DNA of 14,960 nt from UBA4717 sp045580165. Lineage in GTDB: Bacteria; Bacillota; Clostridia; Oscillospirales; CAG-272. The stretch lies in NCBI GenBank assembly GCA_045580165.1, contig JAZNNG010000011.1, forward strand, positions 1-14,960, given 5' to 3'. The notes beneath the pieces were generated by a model, which saw nothing but the letters and a program-made list of their open reading frames with translations, was not told where the DNA came from and did not search any database. Of the stretch, positions 1 through 8,352 are shown piece after piece. The position numbers were made by a program, and so were the translations under genes. Numbering within the stretch: the stretch's first letter is position 1; each line of letters begins with the position of its first letter.

Positions 1-150
1 GTTCAGCGCATTTAACTTTTTGGCAAGTGAAATCTCCACCCATACCCGTTTGCTCGTAATAATTTGGGCATTATTCTCATAAAAAAGCGGCGCAAAAACT
101 TTGTTCAGCGCATTTAACTTTTCGGTAAGTACAATCTCAACCCGTACTCC
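1..150 (-). repeat. 102-bp tandem repeat, left copy (one and a half units)
   Basis: The first ~47 bases recur, with a few substitutions, from position 103, giving an exact 102-bp period. The sequence from 31 to 122 is identical over 92 bp to the reverse complement of the right end of the window (14869-14960), and similarity continues imperfectly to about 147. On the minus strand one frame is open from 156 to 1; 102 bp is 34 codons, so the unit would encode a 34-residue repeat containing KLNALNKVFAPLFYENN. The frame follows an in-frame TGA (157-159) and has no ATG, GTG or TTG start, which argues against this copy being translated by itself. It is probably a multicopy genomic repeat. Whether it is coding is unresolved. 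Confidence 0.85.
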
Positions 151-185
151 TTCAACTCAAAACCTCAATACTTTAAGGTGATATT

Positions 186-3100
186 ATGGAAAACTCAAAC
201 CTCATCTTCATCTCCCATAAAAGCCAGGATGATGCGCTCGTATCCGAGCTTCATGACATCCTTCTCGAGATCGACCCCTCGCTCAAGGGCAAGGTCTACT
301 TCGATCACCGTCCCGACCTCCCTCTCGAAAAGGCCGATTCGTGGTGTCCAAGTATACTGAAAGAGGTCGACAACTCAAAATATCTCATCTTTATCACCAG
401 CAACCTCAAGCACCTCAGAGAAGGCGGCGGCTGGCTCTACGAGGAGGTTTCACAGTTCCAGAAGCTCAAGGCCTCCAGACACGCTAATAACCGAAGCGGG
501 CTCAATATCAGCTACTTCGGTATCTTTCTTTGCGACTGTGACTTTGAAACAGATATCTTCAGCGACCCCGTTATGGGAAGCGAATACCGTAAGCTCTATC
601 AAAGCCCCGAGCATCTCGTTCTCGGCAACGGCGCCACCCTTTCGGGCGCGAAGGACCGTATCAGAAACAAAATAATCGCTCTTCTCTCGGACGGCGGCGC
701 AAGCGAAACCTCCGCGCTCATCATTGACAAGGTACGGGCCTTTGCCGAAGGTAAAAGGCAGACCGACTATATGTTTGATCCGAGCATAATCGACGAGAGG
801 CTTATGCCCTTGATCAAGGCACCGTCAAAAAAGCAAGTCGATACAAAGCCGACAGAAAACGTCTTTGAAGCTGACACCGATATCACGGAAGCCTCCTCCG
901 CTTCATCCAAAAGGGGAAGTTCGAGCTCGTCGAAAAATGCCGACGGCTCGTCGGACCTATGCTTTGCCGAGCTTTGCGAGCGCGTAAAGGAAACCAATAT
1001 ATCACTCGTCGGATACGAGGGAGGATGCGGAAAGACCACGATCCTCACCAAGCTTTTCTACGAGTTTCTTGAAAAAGCAGATTCGTCGGATAACAATAGC
1101 CTTATACCCATATACGTTGACGCAAAAAGCCTTGCGGGCGAAAATCACCTTATACTCCGACATCTCTCAAAGGTGCTCTTTGACGAATACACCGCGACCA
1201 CGGACAAAACTACCGGTAAGAGCGCGGGTATGCTCGACTATGAGTTCTCGCTCAAGACTCCCGGTCCGAGATACTTACTTATAATCGACGGCTACAATGA
1301 GATCCCCGAGAGCGTTCTGCCTCAGTTCAAGCGCGAGATGCTCGAGTTCCAGCCCGGCGGAAGATACTCAAACGTACGCGTTATGATATCGGGACGTCAC
1401 ATAGACTTAAATCTCCCCGACGAGATCTTCGAGCATCACAAGGTAAAGCCTTTGGATTATAGTCAAATCAAGACTTACCTCTCAGAGCTTGGACTATGGC
1501 ACGACGGCACGTCAAAATCAATGCTTTCCATTCTGTCTATACCCATGTACCTAAGAATGTACGCAGAGACCGTCACGAGCGACACCATCCAAAACAAATC
1601 AGACCTGTTAAACGCCTTTATCAACCGTCAGCTGACAAAGGACGGAGCCTCCGCCGAAAGCGACCCCACAAAGGCTCTGTATTCGGTATTTCTCACCCAC
1701 ATTCTGCCGATCATCGCTCACCGTATGATAACGAACGGTACGGGCGGCTCAACCTTCTTACTTTCTACCACCGAGCTTGAGGACACCCTCGCTTACGCAT
1801 CGGAGCTTCTTCAGAAGACTGCGTACAAGCGTCTTTGCGGTGAGGAATACAGAAGGCTGCTCCGTGACTCCGCCTTTTCCTCGTACGACGAGCTCGACCT
1901 TTCCGACCTCGCAAAGATATACTTCGTCCGCGTGTGCAAAATGCTTCGCTCCGACAGCGACGGAAGGCTCGACTTCGTTCACCAGATTTACCGCGACTTC
2001 TTCTGCGCAAAATTCGTGTCCGAGCAGATGAAATATTCGCTTAAAGCGGACTCGCCGAGCGATGCTCTGTCAAAGCAGATATTTGATGCGGATATTATAA
2101 GCTTCGTATCCGAGCTTCTGTCCGAGGGCGCGCCGCGCCTTGACGGTGACGGATGCTGGGACTATTCCTGCAATGCGGACTCTGTCACGGTCCCGTTCAT
2201 AAGCCTATATAGGGACGTCACCGGACCCGATGCGGCTACGAGCGTGGCAAACGCCGCCGAAATATTAAAATATGCAAGAAGCGGTGACCTGTCGGGACTC
2301 GACCTGTCCCACCTTGACCTCACAAAATGTTCGCTTGCCACCTGTCACCTCTCGCGCTTTGATAATCGAGGCGTGCATCCTACAAGCTTTTCGTACAGTA
2401 TCATCGAGCGCTACAACTTATTCACCGAAAAGCATTTTGAAGAGATACTCGCGGCTTGCACAAATGAAACCACGGTAGCCTGCATCGATTCAACCGGCGT
2501 TATCAAGATTTGGGAAAAATCAAACAACGCGGCTTTCCCCGTAAAGATAATATCAGACGTGCGCTATTCGGTAAAAAAGCTGCTCTTCTCAAAGGACGGT
2601 CTCAGCCTTTTTGCTATGACCGACCACGAAATATTCGAAATTCCGATACCCGAGGAATTTTCAAGCGTTGCCGAGCCGCGTCTTGCCTTCGAGACTCCGA
2701 GCCACCTCGCCGACTTCCGTATAGACTCTGACGGCCGCATTTTATTCTCCACCATTCTTAATTCCTTCAATTACAAGCACACAGACTCACCCGACGAGCC
2801 CGATGAGCACAAGTTCTTGTGCATAAATTCGGCTGCGTGTATGCTACCGTCGAAAAAACGCCTCGCCTTCGGTCACGTAATCGGGTACGATGCGCTCAAA
2901 ATATACGATTATTCCGAAGAGAACGATCTGTGGACAGAGCGCAAGTTCGGTTACTCAAAAATATTAAACGATTTCATTCTTGAGCTCGAGGAGCTTTTCA
3001 AGGGCTTTAAGCTATACCATCTCTTCCCCACCGACAACAAGCTTCGCGATGAGCACAAGACATTTTTCTCATACACCAAGCAGCAGTTTGAGGACTCCAC

Positions 3101-5177
3101 CCACGATCACAAGCGCATACCCGAGCATATCCTCAAGCGTTGTGTTTCCGAGGTTGAAAAGACAGTATCACTTTATAACTGGCAGAAGAAAAAGCTTGAG
3201 GAGATCGCACGTAAATACGAGCTTATTTTTGAAGAAGCAGAAAAAGAAAACTACCTGCTTATGCTTTTGCCCGGAAGAAAGATCACAAGCATTTCAGCAA
3301 AGGATGGCAGCGACGTTATTCTGGTCTCTGCCGCTATTGACTATCAAGACAAGCTCAAAATAAAGGTCGACAAAAGCAGAAGATTCAAGAGTACGGTAAT
3401 GGAGATCAACACCGAGACCTTCGAGACCCGTTACATTATGAACTTTATTGCCAACACTCCTCTGTACGCCGCCTACTGCGGTGATGACATTGTGATAAGA
3501 AGCAAGTATCACGTCACGGTCTACGACAGTACCGTCAACGATATTTGTCACGTTACCACCTGTCCCAAGCCTCTTAACAGCCTTGTTCCCTGCACGGATA
3601 ACGCCTCATTCTACATACTCAGCGCACATTTCATATACAAGATGGATAAAAATATGAAATGTCAGAAGAGTATAAACAACGTCTTCGGCAACACATCCGT
3701 ATGTATAGTTGAAGACGAAAGCGGAAAGGCGCTTGCCGTTCAGAAGAAGCCGTTTGCGGATGCCAACGGACTGATAAAAGCCATCGACCTTTCAAGCGGC
3801 GCCGAGTGCAAGTATCTCCTTGCAGACCTTGAGCAGTGTGAAAGATATGCTCCCAACAAGACCGTAACGCTTGGTGACGTAAGCTACAAATCCTGCTCTG
3901 AAAACCTCGTGGCATTCAAAAATATGATAAAGTGCAACGAGTATGACGTGCCGTACAAGCTTTTCGTCAACGGCTGTGATTTTACGGGCGTTTCAGGAAG
4001 CATTGCAAATCCCCGTTACCTGCGTATGCTTGACTGTATGGGTGCCGAAACCGATGCTTTTGAGGTGCCCGCGGTACCCAAGCCCAATGAATCGTGTGAG
4101 GAGTTCGTCAGATCCACCGCTGAGCTCGTCACACCCGACATCGATCCCAATTGGCGCTCTCCGTACGCTTTCCGCCCCGAAATGAATCTCAAGGAGGAGT
4201 GCTTCCTCAGCAATATGACAGGCGGAAATAATCTCTATTTACAAAAGACCTGGAACCTTATCAACAGAGACTTCTTCTATTCGGGCAATCTCGGTCAGGC
4301 TGATTACTCAATTCTCGAATGGATCGACAACTTCAGCTTCTGCACCACCGATATGATAAGCGATCTTATAGAAGCGGGAATAATTCCCACCCCCGCGCGC
4401 TTCTCTCACGTCGACAAAAGAATGCTCGGTTCCCTTCACAAGACCTATAAATTTGCTTTCCGCAGCAGATTTTTCGATGCAGAGGAATCGACACCCACCG
4501 CTATCTTCAGCGTATATTTCCCGTTTGGTGCGAAGCTTCTCTATCATATCACGGGGAAAATGCCCAAAAATCATCTTTTGACCCGCGATACCAAGCGCGC
4601 CGCCCACCAAAACAGAATTCCCGACAAGGATCACGATCTTATAGTTATAAACGATCAGGAGCTGCTGCGGGAGATATGCCGCAAGCTCATCCTTAACCAC
4701 TGGTTTGCGGTAAGCGCAAGACGGTACAAGGATATTATAAAGGACTACTCTCTGGGTTCCACATTCGATACCGACAGTCATTTTTCGGGCAGAGCAACCG
4801 TTCACGGTTATCTTGAGCTCGGTGACCGCCCCGTTTTCGCGCAGGCGTTCCGCGGCGTAAGCGGCGACAAGCTGTTCAAGGACGCCGTGAACAAGGTCCT
4901 GCGTCTGTGTCTGCTATCAACGTATTATCAGTCGCTGACAAGATATGAAAAGCAGCTCAATAAGCTTAAGCGTCAGCCGATAATCGTTATAATATGCGAA
5001 GGTCTCGATGCTTGTAAGGAACTAAATTCGAGGATAGAGCATATTTATCCCGGAGTGCGTAAGTTATTTACCTTTGACTCCTTGCTTATGTCGGAGGAAG
5101 CGTTCACGGGTGCCGGCAACTACTTCGAATTCACAAACGGTGTTCCTCACTCGCTAAAGCTCGAGGACGTACTGTGA
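186..5177 (+). CDS. TIR-NACHT STAND (NLR-like) protein, putative anti-phage sensor/effector
   Basis: This 1663-residue cytoplasmic protein starts at the ATG at 186, six bases after an AAGGTG ribosome site (175-180). Residues ~5-165 look like a TIR domain: LIFISHKSQDD at the start, a YFDHRPDLPL segment, and a GWLYEEVSQF segment whose W83 and E86/E87 sit where TIR NADases carry the catalytic Glu. A serine-rich linker (~235-250) leads to a NACHT NTPase with Walker A GYEGGCGKTT (276-285), Walker B YLLIIDGYNE (363-372, Asp368), an SGRH sensor-like motif and the NACHT winged-helix signature FVHQIYRDFFCA (from 597). A short pentapeptide-like stretch follows (~700-722). Residues ~740-1330 look like beta-propeller sensor repeats interrupted by a charged helical insert (~980-1030). 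The C-terminal ~300 residues have a winged-helix-like start. In known families, such proteins sense phage products through the C-terminal region, oligomerise through NACHT and deplete NAD through TIR. That role here is inference; the domain calls are from motifs. Confidence 0.85.
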   Translation: MENSNLIFISHKSQDDALVSELHDILLEIDPSLKGKVYFDHRPDLPLEKADSWCPSILKEVDNSKYLIFITSNLKHLREGGGWLYEEVSQFQKLKASRHANNRSGLNISYFGIFLCDCDFETDIFSDPVMGSEYRKLYQSPEHLVLGNGATLSGAKDRIRNKIIALLSDGGASETSALIIDKVRAFAEGKRQTDYMFDPSIIDERLMPLIKAPSKKQVDTKPTENVFEADTDITEASSASSKRGSSSSSKNADGSSDLCFAELCERVKETNISLVGYEGGCGKTTILTKLFYEFLEKADSSDNNSLIPIYVDAKSLAGENHLILRHLSKVLFDEYTATTDKTTGKSAGMLDYEFSLKTPGPRYLLIIDGYNEIPESVLPQFKREMLEFQPGGRYSNVRVMISGRHIDLNLPDEIFEHHKVKPLDYSQIKTYLSELGLWHDGTSKSMLSILSIPMYLRMYAETVTSDTIQNKSDLLNAFINRQLTKDGASAESDPTKALYSVFLTHILPIIAHRMITNGTGGSTFLLSTTELEDTLAYASELLQKTAYKRLCGEEYRRLLRDSAFSSYDELDLSDLAKIYFVRVCKMLRSDSDGRLDFVHQIYRDFFCAKFVSEQMKYSLKADSPSDALSKQIFDADIISFVSELLSEGAPRLDGDGCWDYSCNADSVTVPFISLYRDVTGPDAATSVANAAEILKYARSGDLSGLDLSHLDLTKCSLATCHLSRFDNRGVHPTSFSYSIIERYNLFTEKHFEEILAACTNETTVACIDSTGVIKIWEKSNNAAFPVKIISDVRYSVKKLLFSKDGLSLFAMTDHEIFEIPIPEEFSSVAEPRLAFETPSHLADFRIDSDGRILFSTILNSFNYKHTDSPDEPDEHKFLCINSAACMLPSKKRLAFGHVIGYDALKIYDYSEENDLWTERKFGYSKILNDFILELEELFKGFKLYHLFPTDNKLRDEHKTFFSYTKQQFEDSTHDHKRIPEHILKRCVSEVEKTVSLYNWQKKKLEEIARKYELIFEEAEKENYLLMLLPGRKITSISAKDGSDVILVSAAIDYQDKLKIKVDKSRRFKSTVMEINTETFETRYIMNFIANTPLYAAYCGDDIVIRSKYHVTVYDSTVNDICHVTTCPKPLNSLVPCTDNASFYILSAHFIYKMDKNMKCQKSINNVFGNTSVCIVEDESGKALAVQKKPFADANGLIKAIDLSSGAECKYLLADLEQCERYAPNKTVTLGDVSYKSCSENLVAFKNMIKCNEYDVPYKLFVNGCDFTGVSGSIANPRYLRMLDCMGAETDAFEVPAVPKPNESCEEFVRSTAELVTPDIDPNWRSPYAFRPEMNLKEECFLSNMTGGNNLYLQKTWNLINRDFFYSGNLGQADYSILEWIDNFSFCTTDMISDLIEAGIIPTPARFSHVDKRMLGSLHKTYKFAFRSRFFDAEESTPTAIFSVYFPFGAKLLYHITGKMPKNHLLTRDTKRAAHQNRIPDKDHDLIVINDQELLREICRKLILNHWFAVSARRYKDIIKDYSLGSTFDTDSHFSGRATVHGYLELGDRPVFAQAFRGVSGDKLFKDAVNKVLRLCLLSTYYQSLTRYEKQLNKLKRQPIIVIICEGLDACKELNSRIEHIYPGVRKLFTFDSLLMSEEAFTGAGNYFEFTNGVPHSLKLEDVL

Positions 5178-5192
5178 TATAAAAAACAAGAA

Positions 5193-5232
5193 CACCGCAG
5201 ACCCTGCTTTTCAGGGACTGCGGTGCTTTTTT
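5193..5232. terminator. Bidirectional intrinsic terminator between convergent genes
   Basis: CACCGCAG (5193-5200) pairs with CTGCGGTG (5218-5225). After an A/A mismatch, CCCTG pairs with CAGGG, leaving a loop of about five bases. Six T residues follow on the plus strand and an A-rich run precedes the stem, so it can stop both the STAND gene and the minus-strand operon. The T run reaches the stop codon of the YjbR gene. Confidence 0.93.
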
Positions 5233-5614
5233 ATTGCTTTTGACGTTTTGCGGTGCGGAGCTTCTTTCTCGTTGCGTCAAAGCTCACGTTAGTGAGGAAA
5301 AACGCGGTCTCGTCGGTAACGTCGGGAAGAAGCACAGATATCCAATGAAGCTTGTTCATGTGGTAGGCGGGATAGACTCCGTCGGACGAATCAAACGTGC
5401 CGAACATATCGACGGGCAATTTTAAGTTTACGACGTCAATTATCTCGTCCGAGTCAAGACCGAATTTACGGCGCGACACGCGCATTACTATCGCGTACCA
5501 CTTACGGTTGTCAAAGTGGCGAAGCACCGCCGTTTCAAAGTCCTCGTCGAACGGGTAGTCGGGCGGTGTGCCGTAGGTGTCAAGGCAGTATTTGAGATAT
5601 TTTTGTTTGGTCAT
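5231..5614 (-). CDS. MmcQ/YjbR family protein
   Basis: The product is 127 residues. The longer open frame up to 5728 overlaps the upstream hydrolase and is rejected. The ATG at 5614 overlaps the TGA of the hydrolase (ATGA, a 4-bp overlap), so translation is probably coupled. The features match the MmcQ/YjbR fold: an N-terminal CLDTYGTPPDYPFDED segment, a central RKWYAIV strand, a VNLKLP strand, the family-typical PAYHMNKLHWISVLL, and a C-terminal helix after VSFDATRK. The family resembles the phage CyaY-like/double-wing DNA-binding fold, and its cellular role is not settled. No signal peptide is seen. Its place behind a glycosidase gives little functional information. Confidence 0.85.
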   Translation of the reverse strand: MTKQKYLKYCLDTYGTPPDYPFDEDFETAVLRHFDNRKWYAIVMRVSRRKFGLDSDEIIDVVNLKLPVDMFGTFDSSDGVYPAYHMNKLHWISVLLPDVTDETAFFLTNVSFDATRKKLRTAKRQKQ

Positions 5615-7158
5615 GGCACATATTTTCTCCAGTCGGGCAAGGACGGTGCGTAATCGGGCATTCCCCACGAATAGTATGCCGTGGTGCAGATGCCGAGTGT
5701 ATACATCGGCGCTCTGAGGGGATACCACGTTGAGGTTATAACGCCCATAGCTCCCGCTTCTGCCGCACGCTCACAGCAAACTCTGATGTTTGCGGCAAAA
5801 CGCGCCTGATTCGGCATACCAAGGTAGTTATCGGTGTTTCCGAGCGCCGTGGGCATGGTTATCACCTTGAAACCGCGGTCCATATAATATTCAAGGTACG
5901 GAAAGGCCTTGAAGTATTTGGGGAAATTCTTTCCGAGATATTTTCCGTAAAGCTTCATAAAGTCTTCGCCGAGGCTTTCCTCTACGTTTTCAACGCCTCC
6001 CTCTCCGAACGCCTCGAGTATTCTTCTCGTAACGTCCTCAAGCTCAGGTGTCCATTCTCCGTTTTCCCACCTCTTGTCGTAGGTATAGACGGGAGAATTA
6101 CCAAAACGCGCTATAATATGGGGCACCTCGGGCGCGGTCGCCCAATAGTCCCAGTAAACGATAGTTGCGCGGCGGTCAAGCTCGTCAACCGCCTCGGGAT
6201 GAGCGCATATCATATCATCGTACACCAGAGGAGTTATCCCCTTTGAGCATACGTAGTCGATGATCTTGTTCACATAATGAGTATATAGCCCTCCGACGCC
6301 GTGCTTCCTTACGTATTCGGCACAGTCGGGACATTTTCCAAGGTCCCGTGTCTCGTCGCCTCCGATAAGAAGGCGCTTTATATTCGGGTGAAGCTCAAGC
6401 ATTTCGTCAATAAGTGCTTTTGCAAACGGCAATGAGTCCTTGTGAAGCGGACAGAGCTGGTCGATTGAGGTGTGCGCCTCACGGATCGGCTCGCAAGCGG
6501 GATTATCGAGAATAAAATCGAGGTGTCCGAACACTTGCATTGACGGAATGATCTCTATTCCGCAGCTCTCGGCGGTACTGACGAGAAGTCTTACCTCATC
6601 GTCCGTCAAGGCAAAGGGTGAGCGCGAGTCGGGCAGATGCTTGAAGGGAAAACGGGAGCCGTATTCGATAAGGAGTGTGTTTATCTTCGCATCCGCTGCC
6701 CATTTCACCATAACGAGAAGCTCGTCGATGGGTGTGCGCGTAAGCGAGCGAAGATTAAGCTGATAGCCTCTCATTTTGAGAAGCGGCTCGTCATGAAGCT
6801 CTCCCTCGGGAAAGCACAGTCGGTGGTCGGACATATCGGTCATGGTGGAGAGCGCGTAGCGAAGGGCTTTTGCACTTCCGCCCGTGACACTCACGCGTGA
6901 GTCCTCAAAGTTTATCGAATATGCTTCATCAGACATATCCGATACGCCGAGCACTACCCTTTTATCTGACGGTGTATCGCCTAAATTCAATTCCTTTACG
7001 TATTCCGCAGCAACCGCTTCAAGCTCCGCGTCCGCAAAGACACACCAGTCCCGACCGAGCTTTATTGCTCCCGCTTCATCGCGAGTAAATGACTTCGGGT
7101 CGGGTACGTTATAGAATTTTGGCGCACCTACGGATTTATATTTTTTCTCATCCGGCAT
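5611..7158 (-). CDS. Glycoside hydrolase family 20 (beta-N-acetylhexosaminidase-like)
   Basis: The product is 515 residues. The ATG at 7158 is preceded by AGAGGTGAT at good spacing; an upstream in-frame TTG at 7176 lies in the leader before that site and is rejected. Residues ~65-110 look like the GH20 accessory alpha/beta domain (SVTGGSAKALRYALSTM). The TIM barrel begins at LLKMRGYQLNL. The catalytic pair of GH20 is visible as LLIGGDET (Asp268-Glu269), the polarising Asp and general acid/base of substrate-assisted catalysis. A nearby CPDC motif occurs in related cytoplasmic members. There is no signal peptide, so it should act in the cytoplasm on imported N-acetylhexosamine-containing oligosaccharides. 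Exact substrate cannot be read from the sequence. It is the first gene of a two-gene operon with the YjbR gene. Confidence 0.88.
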   Translation of the reverse strand: MPDEKKYKSVGAPKFYNVPDPKSFTRDEAGAIKLGRDWCVFADAELEAVAAEYVKELNLGDTPSDKRVVLGVSDMSDEAYSINFEDSRVSVTGGSAKALRYALSTMTDMSDHRLCFPEGELHDEPLLKMRGYQLNLRSLTRTPIDELLVMVKWAADAKINTLLIEYGSRFPFKHLPDSRSPFALTDDEVRLLVSTAESCGIEIIPSMQVFGHLDFILDNPACEPIREAHTSIDQLCPLHKDSLPFAKALIDEMLELHPNIKRLLIGGDETRDLGKCPDCAEYVRKHGVGGLYTHYVNKIIDYVCSKGITPLVYDDMICAHPEAVDELDRRATIVYWDYWATAPEVPHIIARFGNSPVYTYDKRWENGEWTPELEDVTRRILEAFGEGGVENVEESLGEDFMKLYGKYLGKNFPKYFKAFPYLEYYMDRGFKVITMPTALGNTDNYLGMPNQARFAANIRVCCERAAEAGAMGVITSTWYPLRAPMYTLGICTTAYYSWGMPDYAPSLPDWRKYVP

Positions 7159-7180
7159 AAGTATCACCTCTTTCAAACGC

Positions 7181-7198
7181 TTAATAGGTATGTATTAA
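7181..7198. promoter_or_regulatory. Perfect 6-6-6 palindrome in the GH20 leader, possible operator
   Basis: TTAATA, six bases, then TATTAA form a perfect inverted repeat. It starts just downstream of the predicted transcription start and ends shortly before the ribosome site of the hydrolase gene. That position suits repressor blockage. The half-sites are AT-only, so chance is possible. Confidence 0.4.
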
Positions 7199-7210
7199 AT
7201 GCTTGTTTTT

Positions 7211-7239
7211 ATTATACTACAACTCCGCAAGCTTTTCAA
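7211..7239 (-). promoter_or_regulatory. Sigma-A promoter of the GH20-YjbR operon
   Basis: On the minus strand a TTGAAA -35 box (7239-7234), a 17-base spacer and a TATAAT -10 box (7216-7211) lie about 50 bases upstream of the ATG at 7158. The predicted start is near 7204. Confidence 0.85.
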
Positions 7240-7280
7240 GCATTTTGTGAGCCGATCACGCGTAAGGGCGGGGACATAAA

Positions 7281-7333
7281 TGAAATCGCGCTATGCGCGA
7301 AAAAAGCCATTCGCTTTTGCGAATGGCTTTTTT
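7281..7333. terminator. Hairpin unit plus bidirectional intrinsic terminator
   Basis: GCCATTCGC (7306-7314), a TTTT loop and GCGAATGGC (7319-7327) form a 9-bp stem flanked by six A and six T residues, so it can act in both directions. It is preceded by TGAAAT and the small hairpin CGCGC-TAT-GCGCG (7287-7299), which resembles a single unit of the hairpin arrays further right. It would stop minus-strand transcripts from the membrane protein gene before the GH20 promoter. The rest of the gap (7334-7495) holds nothing I can identify. Confidence 0.85.
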
Positions 7334-7495
7334 CTTGGCACACCCTTACAAAATCGATCCGTACCGCAAGTTTTTTCGAAATCAATTCGTGATTTTCAGT
7401 TGTTGGGTAGACTTATCCACGGGCGTGTATGGGAGTTGCACGTGACCGCTGTCTTCCGGGGTACTGCTCCATGCGTGTAAACGAAGCTATGTAAA

Positions 7496-8299
7496 TTAAG
7501 CGGTTGGTTGTTGGCTCACTTGATATACTCCGTAAAGAATTGCAATAAGCAATACCAATAGCGTTATTTTCCATACAACCGACCATATTCTTTTTGGTAA
7601 ACTCTTTTTCTCCTGCTTTTCGGCAAAAAGTAAAGGTGACGTGTCTTCGTAGTCCTTGCCACAAGAGATACCATAGATTTTACAATAGCAAAATTTCATT
7701 ATATGCATAGTTGCAATTATAGAACATAATACTGCAATACAAGTAAATCCTACCATAGCAAGTGTTGCAGCCAAGGAAGAATTCATACCTCGAAGCATCC
7801 TACCCATTCGCATACCAGCGAATGCAGCTCCCGATATAACAGCTATGTTAATGTTTGTTTTGGAGGATTTCTTTGCTTTGAAAATCCCCTTGCTTATCTT
7901 TTTTCTTGTTATCAGAAAATATGTAGTTGATGATATTATTTGTAAAACCGCGACGAGCACAATATCCAAAACGTCTATGTATTTTCCAACCAAAAGAATT
8001 AAGAACATCCATGATTGCAAAATGATACTGAGAGATAGCGTGCTGAATGCACTAACAGCAAAACGGCAGGAAAATGATGGTTGCGGACACCACAGGTGGA
8101 ATGTATAGACGACAATCGCATATACAACAATAAATGACAAGAAAATAGTCATTAAAATAGGCGCATTTCCTGCTATTCCGGCAACTGCACCGGTAAAGCC
8201 TAAAAATAAATATGCGGCAGGAACCATCGTACGCAAAGATGACAATGAAATATAGTTTTCCGAGCCGTAATATATAAAGGATTTTATTTTGTCTTTCAC
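7496..8299 (-). CDS. Multi-pass membrane protein of unknown function
   Basis: I do not recognise this 267-residue protein. The start is the GTG at 8299: an AAAGG-type ribosome site lies just upstream and a strong promoter sits at 8324-8352, so the 73-codon upstream extension is upstream of transcription and lies in a hairpin array. About six hydrophobic segments are seen (near residues 22-42, 46-68, 80-103, 106-126, 170-195 and 241-262). A basic loop follows the fourth (RKKISKGIFKAKKSSK), then a Gly/Ala-rich stretch with GMRMGRMLRGM, and a cysteine cluster CYCKIYGISC after the fifth. The coding sequence is more AT-rich than the GH20 and STAND genes, suggesting accessory origin. It lies between a hairpin array and a terminator as a single-gene cassette. 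Confidence 0.75.
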   Translation of the reverse strand: MKDKIKSFIYYGSENYISLSSLRTMVPAAYLFLGFTGAVAGIAGNAPILMTIFLSFIVVYAIVVYTFHLWCPQPSFSCRFAVSAFSTLSLSIILQSWMFLILLVGKYIDVLDIVLVAVLQIISSTTYFLITRKKISKGIFKAKKSSKTNINIAVISGAAFAGMRMGRMLRGMNSSLAATLAMVGFTCIAVLCSIIATMHIMKFCYCKIYGISCGKDYEDTSPLLFAEKQEKKSLPKRIWSVVWKITLLVLLIAILYGVYQVSQQPTA

Positions 8300-8323
8300 A
8301 TCATCGCCGCCTTTCTTTGCCTC

Positions 8324-8352
8324 ATTATACCTCAAATACAAAAATTTTTCAA
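8324..8352 (-). promoter_or_regulatory. Sigma-A promoter of the membrane protein gene
   Basis: On the minus strand TTGAAA (8352-8347), a 17-base spacer and TATAAT (8329-8324) give a predicted start near 8317, about 18 bases before the GTG at 8299. It supports the shorter start. It directly abuts the first unit of the hairpin array. Confidence 0.85.

Noticed and set aside
4308..4805. 165-codon minus-strand open frame
   Set aside because: It is antisense to the conserved C-terminal part of the STAND gene, with no ribosome site or recognisable protein pattern.
5615..5728. Upstream extension of the YjbR gene
   Set aside because: It overlaps the end of the GH20 gene, whereas the ATG at 5614 gives a typical ATGA overlap and the family's normal N-terminus.
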